Assembly: GCA_014799645.1 (NCBI GenBank)
Contig: JAAVHQ010000021.1
Location: forward strand, 31,661 to 47,399
Length of the DNA: 15,739 nt
Source of the DNA: Clostridiales bacterium
GTDB taxonomy: Bacteria > Bacillota > Clostridia > Christensenellales > UBA3700
Direction: 5' to 3'
In this document: positions 14,501-15,739 of the stretch, piece by piece
Layout: every line of letters starts with the position of its first letter
Position numbering within the stretch: position 1 is the first letter of the stretch
Made by a program: the position numbers and the translations under genes
Notes under the pieces: generated by a model
Seen by the model: the letters and a program-made list of their open reading frames with translations, nothing else
What the model was told of the DNA's origin: nothing
Databases searched by the model: none

Positions 14501-15739
14501 TCGAGAGTAATCGACGCAGACGGCTATTCGAGAGATGTAGGCGGTACGGCGTTCATAGTTACCAACACTATCGGTAGCGGAAACACCTTGCAGACTGTAA
14601 GATTTATGATATGGGTAAGAACCAAGAACGTCGTTCACTTGACGGTAAACGGCGAAGAGGATACCCTCAGAATTGACCCGTATCAATACTATATGTACGT
14701 TATTACCGGCGACGAGAGCCTCAATCCGTTCCCGTCTACCGCTATGGCGAACTACTCGCAGACGTACACTTATATCAATGAAAAGGGCGAAGAAGCTACG
14801 ATGATTGACAACTACAATCTCGAAGCGGAAGAAGTCTTCATCAGATGGAATGCAGAGCAATACCGCGACGTAGATTTCAGCTGGGATAACGACAACAGCT
14901 CGAATAATACGACAATCAGCATATATCTCGACAACGACAAGTACGCAGGTAACTTCACTTGGGAGTTCTCGACGAAGTTGGTCGTAATGAGAAACGAAGT
15001 TCAGGCAATCTACTTCGACGACGCTCTCACGCAGACGACTTACTTTATCGACCCGTTTGAATACTTGCTCGATATCGAGAACGGCTTGACGCCTCAAGAT
15101 ATTTATCCGAGCGAGGCGAACGTATTGTTCACCAACGGCACGGTACGTAAGATGCCGATACAGTGGATTGGTATCGATAGATTCAACGTCACCGACTATT
15201 CGAGCAGAGTGGCTCAGTTGCAAGTCAAGATAGGTTTTGACGCGACTGAAAATCATAATCTTGCTAGTTTGATTAGGGGCGACCTTGAGCAGACCGTTTA
15301 CGTAAACGTAAAGGTAGAAAACCTCACTCCGGACGGTCTTTTGGTCGCAGGTAGCGAATACAGCAAGAGAAACAATAGAGGAGACGTCTTCTATATCGAC
15401 CCGATACAGTATCTCTACTACGGAGTAGATCCGTTCCCGAGAACAGTAACGATGGTATACAACAACGGCAATAGATCCGACCTCGACGTAAATTGGACCT
15501 TCGATAGAAGTCTCATCACGATGAACGGCGGTAAGTATCAAGCGACGATAAGAGTATCGTCAGATTATCAATACGTCATCGACGTTGAAGTCTTGGATCG
15601 TACCAACTTGCAAAGCGCGATTGAAAGCGTAGATATTGACCCGTACAAGTACGCGACTGCGGAAGACGGAAGCAGAATATACTCCAACTTCGCGGATACG
15701 TCTTACCTGTATAAGCAAATCGCCACTATCGATTACAGC
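8552..15739 (+). CDS. Giant modular lipoprotein of unknown function (3' end outside window)
   Basis: One frame stays open from ATG 8552 to the last base, 2396 codons, with the true C-terminus unseen. I read the whole frame and found no stop. The start has AGGAGAGG at 8540-8547. The signal peptide ends in the lipobox F-T-A-C (Cys27), then comes an acidic, Asn/Gly/Pro-rich tether to about 64. Residues about 65-1635 contain repeated modules of amphipathic strands (D-L-D-L, D-V-E-V types) and long hydrophobic helices, anchored by G-x-Y-x-Y-x-N-x-x-Y-I-D-L at residues 136, 435, 762 and 1130. A fifth, degenerate unit seems to start near 1390. Residues about 1640-2396 are beta-rich, Tyr/Asp/Asn-rich Ig-like units with an I-D-P-[YFI]-x-Y box. 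I recognise no catalytic motif or named family. The module layout recalls LolA/LppX-like lipid-binding half-barrels (inference). It is presumably tethered at the outer face of the membrane and reaches into or through the wall. Confidence 0.88.
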   Translation, partial: MKKSKLITTLLIVVVLLVTLLSIFTACVEKDEDKKGTDDDNKPPITRPDDGSQGNNGGNTPASTYQITDVFNMIADGVATPEKVLGIDFGVVYTAPDGKDTAIELKGNFYDTYNNELSFIVYQSLAAQEEREKVFGLYFVNDKAYIDLGEDKPLLYLEDFNLNYIVQLAESGIGMLGGLLDGINLGTYQPIINLVLASLFPDIQMETTADGGQNYTIGVEIRSFLVDQVPSVLGLLPAFGVDLSGLPVDINAIISFVANLLPSGAYTLHSNFDANKKLTYLGLNINDSEANSQMNIGVTADITSTAVDTHIPEIDETELVKFSLTNIEFSIDLLVGTKTETVMDAEGNLVEQPKRLDVGVVVNDILQLIGNDDIVFPRDLLLLEGGTGLRLTVAIDLDLNYKKEPVDNNRIAIEMFLLKQDGTLADGENAKPAAGIYYIEGSLYVNLDGLLPSYMQNINIKANVNLDTLVSALVDMITTAIDGALGLDFRDIVDNSGMKVNDDGSIATASIEDAYKVLSTTNANVVTYSMDEQGNYVISAGFKNIISSVLSIVGFQNCVKIEGSKIIIVADDNLIKAIGKLIGQTIDFRFPDMIPEIDLTINLFEGGLESIAVNATVSSDLDVEVKIHQFLVGIEDLDLGDRISNGIDKDNTKYSESLNGLVDTLLSGIMLSTHFAMTFNQGKYNFAPLVASFGLPQLADADIIWEFTDDFVMDMSINVQISLDRNNAENSTLVFELKMDEDLQIGQGADGIKFEKDTVLIGIYGYKNSIYIDLSGFKIANITLPKLKFNLNFSDVVYSIIDGVVAQLLESMNVEGGDFAFDFDLSELLGMSSAPATAAVALADGNSDLTSREEINAIILGINSDAIAPVISMATVLKVIDLVSPGLIDEYREALNLMEVNLRVSMGKTDGFSFGFTGNLVPVMYEYPVDPLTGKQKDSICTFYYDAQGNQLLTHDENGNKIVYQKQSEANPNGYVTKKYNYQTYDKRDTDTVRYGEDTAFSLLFEMGTPKHPVVIGAIPEDKKFNFTAKVDDFNNYRSDLVDAILDVVGAGTLALDLTLYTKDNVMDLQRLINNVLANLGKRLEIPVNLSLDEWQTDVKLMLQWDLDLDSSARSAIKIELQYRGKALLGVYVYRNNFVIDLEGLGLFSAKLVNTNLVSNIFSIIQGYVGQIEGMDLNEIISDLLGNAGLPTLPSAGGSTEGEIATDDSVSTIGEDLEIMDLVKYLLQGVSLKNTGIGLNFTSTLINTLLYELLDLNLGIDMTVGGSLDLFSKEIEDMLKLQIGVEDITVDANLELQMGKSDSSTITIDKYNVIPEWDASAGRVLAKTMLDNLDIGLTLDISNNTADTQNSDVCNGPGYLRIRIWKAGANDRLTGAKGNPRVTPGALIVGVYSIDGTKFNNSAAGNQTPIAYITIDYTKTSKQMEVRICSNIAKLVVDIGDTVGTIGVDLDLLDMLGGMLEGLFTQIDGVFDGLNAAATSTQALATADANDATTDEPGPFDEIFANLDITKLLSAGIDVTLSSNGNFNVNVGFDPYTINKLIDDVLSLVFSGGTGKKSILDLSTIDMFSGDYLSEVVWNREEEGVFWRSLRDKALSPIIDDLVKFYAINLGSLGSSMASGVIKNLRSLVISSILPFAVFNEFNVGLNFVDGTFANVYVTGYDRGQDILDYDGNVAYAANKSARKSGNYTQIWIYNMFSAVGDKEIAIDGQQGLVTWTDIPAQIEYTPYIYADDSVGVQDIYNKYFKDKKASFQDGASGQLIKADVSFYMKSYTRGNITYTYPTDGSINNYSTTPVTTDELVVLREKGTYIIQARAKFGTTTRTMDIEIEALGLGSGILRVEPFSMHVYDQMPDFITVVMKDETTRKISTDYLQFTGLEPAGYTAHEVTATVHFPRTTQEDMQVTVTYLDSTVTSAIVNGDAISAVDDVPRLVIDLYDYELTEDSSIMDYVSDRFFFKYIDGRADSILVNGAWQYDQEAVDAFYSRVIDADGYSRDVGGTAFIVTNTIGSGNTLQTVRFMIWVRTKNVVHLTVNGEEDTLRIDPYQYYMYVITGDESLNPFPSTAMANYSQTYTYINEKGEEATMIDNYNLEAEEVFIRWNAEQYRDVDFSWDNDNSSNNTTISIYLDNDKYAGNFTWEFSTKLVVMRNEVQAIYFDDALTQTTYFIDPFEYLLDIENGLTPQDIYPSEANVLFTNGTVRKMPIQWIGIDRFNVTDYSSRVAQLQVKIGFDATENHNLASLIRGDLEQTVYVNVKVENLTPDGLLVAGSEYSKRNNRGDVFYIDPIQYLYYGVDPFPRTVTMVYNNGNRSDLDVNWTFDRSLITMNGGKYQATIRVSSDYQYVIDVEVLDRTNLQSAIESVDIDPYKYATAEDGSRIYSNFADTSYLYKQIATIDYS
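8948..13460 (+). repeat. Four to five protein modules in the giant lipoprotein
   Basis: Anchor strands G-L-Y-F-V-N-D-K-A-Y-I-D-L (residue 136), G-I-Y-Y-I-E-G-S-L-Y-V-N-L (435), G-I-Y-G-Y-K-N-S-I-Y-I-D-L (762) and G-V-Y-V-Y-R-N-N-F-V-I-D-L (1130) align without gaps. Each is followed by a hydrophobic helical stretch such as V-V-Y-S-I-I-D-G-V-V or N-I-F-S-I-I-Q-G-Y-V. Periods are 299, 327 and 368 residues. A weaker fifth copy begins with V-G-V-Y-S-I-D-G near 1390. The copies are divergent in DNA, so the duplications are old. Confidence 0.75.
14069..15739 (+). repeat. Tandem IDP-box beta units in the C-terminal part
   Basis: The box occurs as V-E-P-F-S-M (residue 1840), I-D-L-Y-D-Y (1933), I-D-P-Y-Q-Y (2041), I-D-P-F-E-Y (2166), I-D-P-I-Q-Y (2282) and I-D-P-Y-K-Y (2362), 80-125 residues apart. 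Shared features after the box include F-P-[RS] or Y-P-S and a hydrophobic strand with N-G. The array continues past the window edge. Probably stacked Ig-like domains forming a stalk or a binding surface. Confidence 0.7.

Noticed and set aside
14180..15541. Long minus-strand open frame of about 450 codons
   Set aside because: Also a shadow of the giant gene; its protein is Val/Tyr/Arg-rich with no motif, as expected from reading GTA/TAC/GAC-rich codons backwards.
8552..15739. Frameshift or stop splitting the giant gene
   Set aside because: Reading every codon in the frame from 8552 to 15739 gave no stop, and the motif spacing stays in frame throughout.

Overview
The window looks like the chromosome of a low-to-moderate GC Gram-positive bacterium, most likely an uncultured gut-type member of Clostridia (inference). 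The support is strong AGGAGG-type ribosome binding sites, sigma-A promoters with 17-bp spacers, lipobox lipoproteins, an NlpC/P60 cell-wall hydrolase, a LoaP-like NusG paralog and an intracellular GH27 enzyme. No rRNA, tRNA, CRISPR array, transposase or phage gene was seen.

Left part (1-4647): a NusG-family antiterminator (45-608, +) converges on a GH27 alpha-galactosidase (635-2257, -) that carries a large beta-sandwich-like insert between its two catalytic aspartates. The GH27 gene is divergent from a small lipoprotein gene of unknown function (2466-3377, +). A solitary, well-expressed type GAPDH gene (3543-4595, +) follows, closed by a textbook terminator that can also serve the convergent gene on its right.

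Middle (4648-7290): two minus-strand genes with separate promoters. These are a DUF815-type AAA+-like ATPase (5822-7090) and, downstream of it, a double-SIS sugar-phosphate isomerase/deaminase-like protein (4722-5753).

Right part (7291-15739): an SH3b + NlpC/P60 lipoprotein (7299-8195, +), then a 356-bp intergenic region with a strong hairpin and a good promoter. After it comes one enormous open frame from 8552 that runs off the window end, at least 2396 residues with no stop. It encodes a giant lipoprotein. Its N-terminal two thirds hold four clear copies, and probably a fifth, of a 260-370-residue hydrophobic-helix/beta-strand module. Its C-terminal third holds tandem 80-125-residue beta-rich units marked by an I-D-P-[YFI]-x-Y box. 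This protein is the most unusual object in the window.

The genes do not form one pathway. They are mostly single-gene transcription units, each with a recognisable promoter, and several promoters carry a short perfect dyad at or just after the -10 box. Three of the seven proteins are predicted surface lipoproteins. The GH27 enzyme, SIS protein and GAPDH point to sugar catabolism in the cytoplasm.
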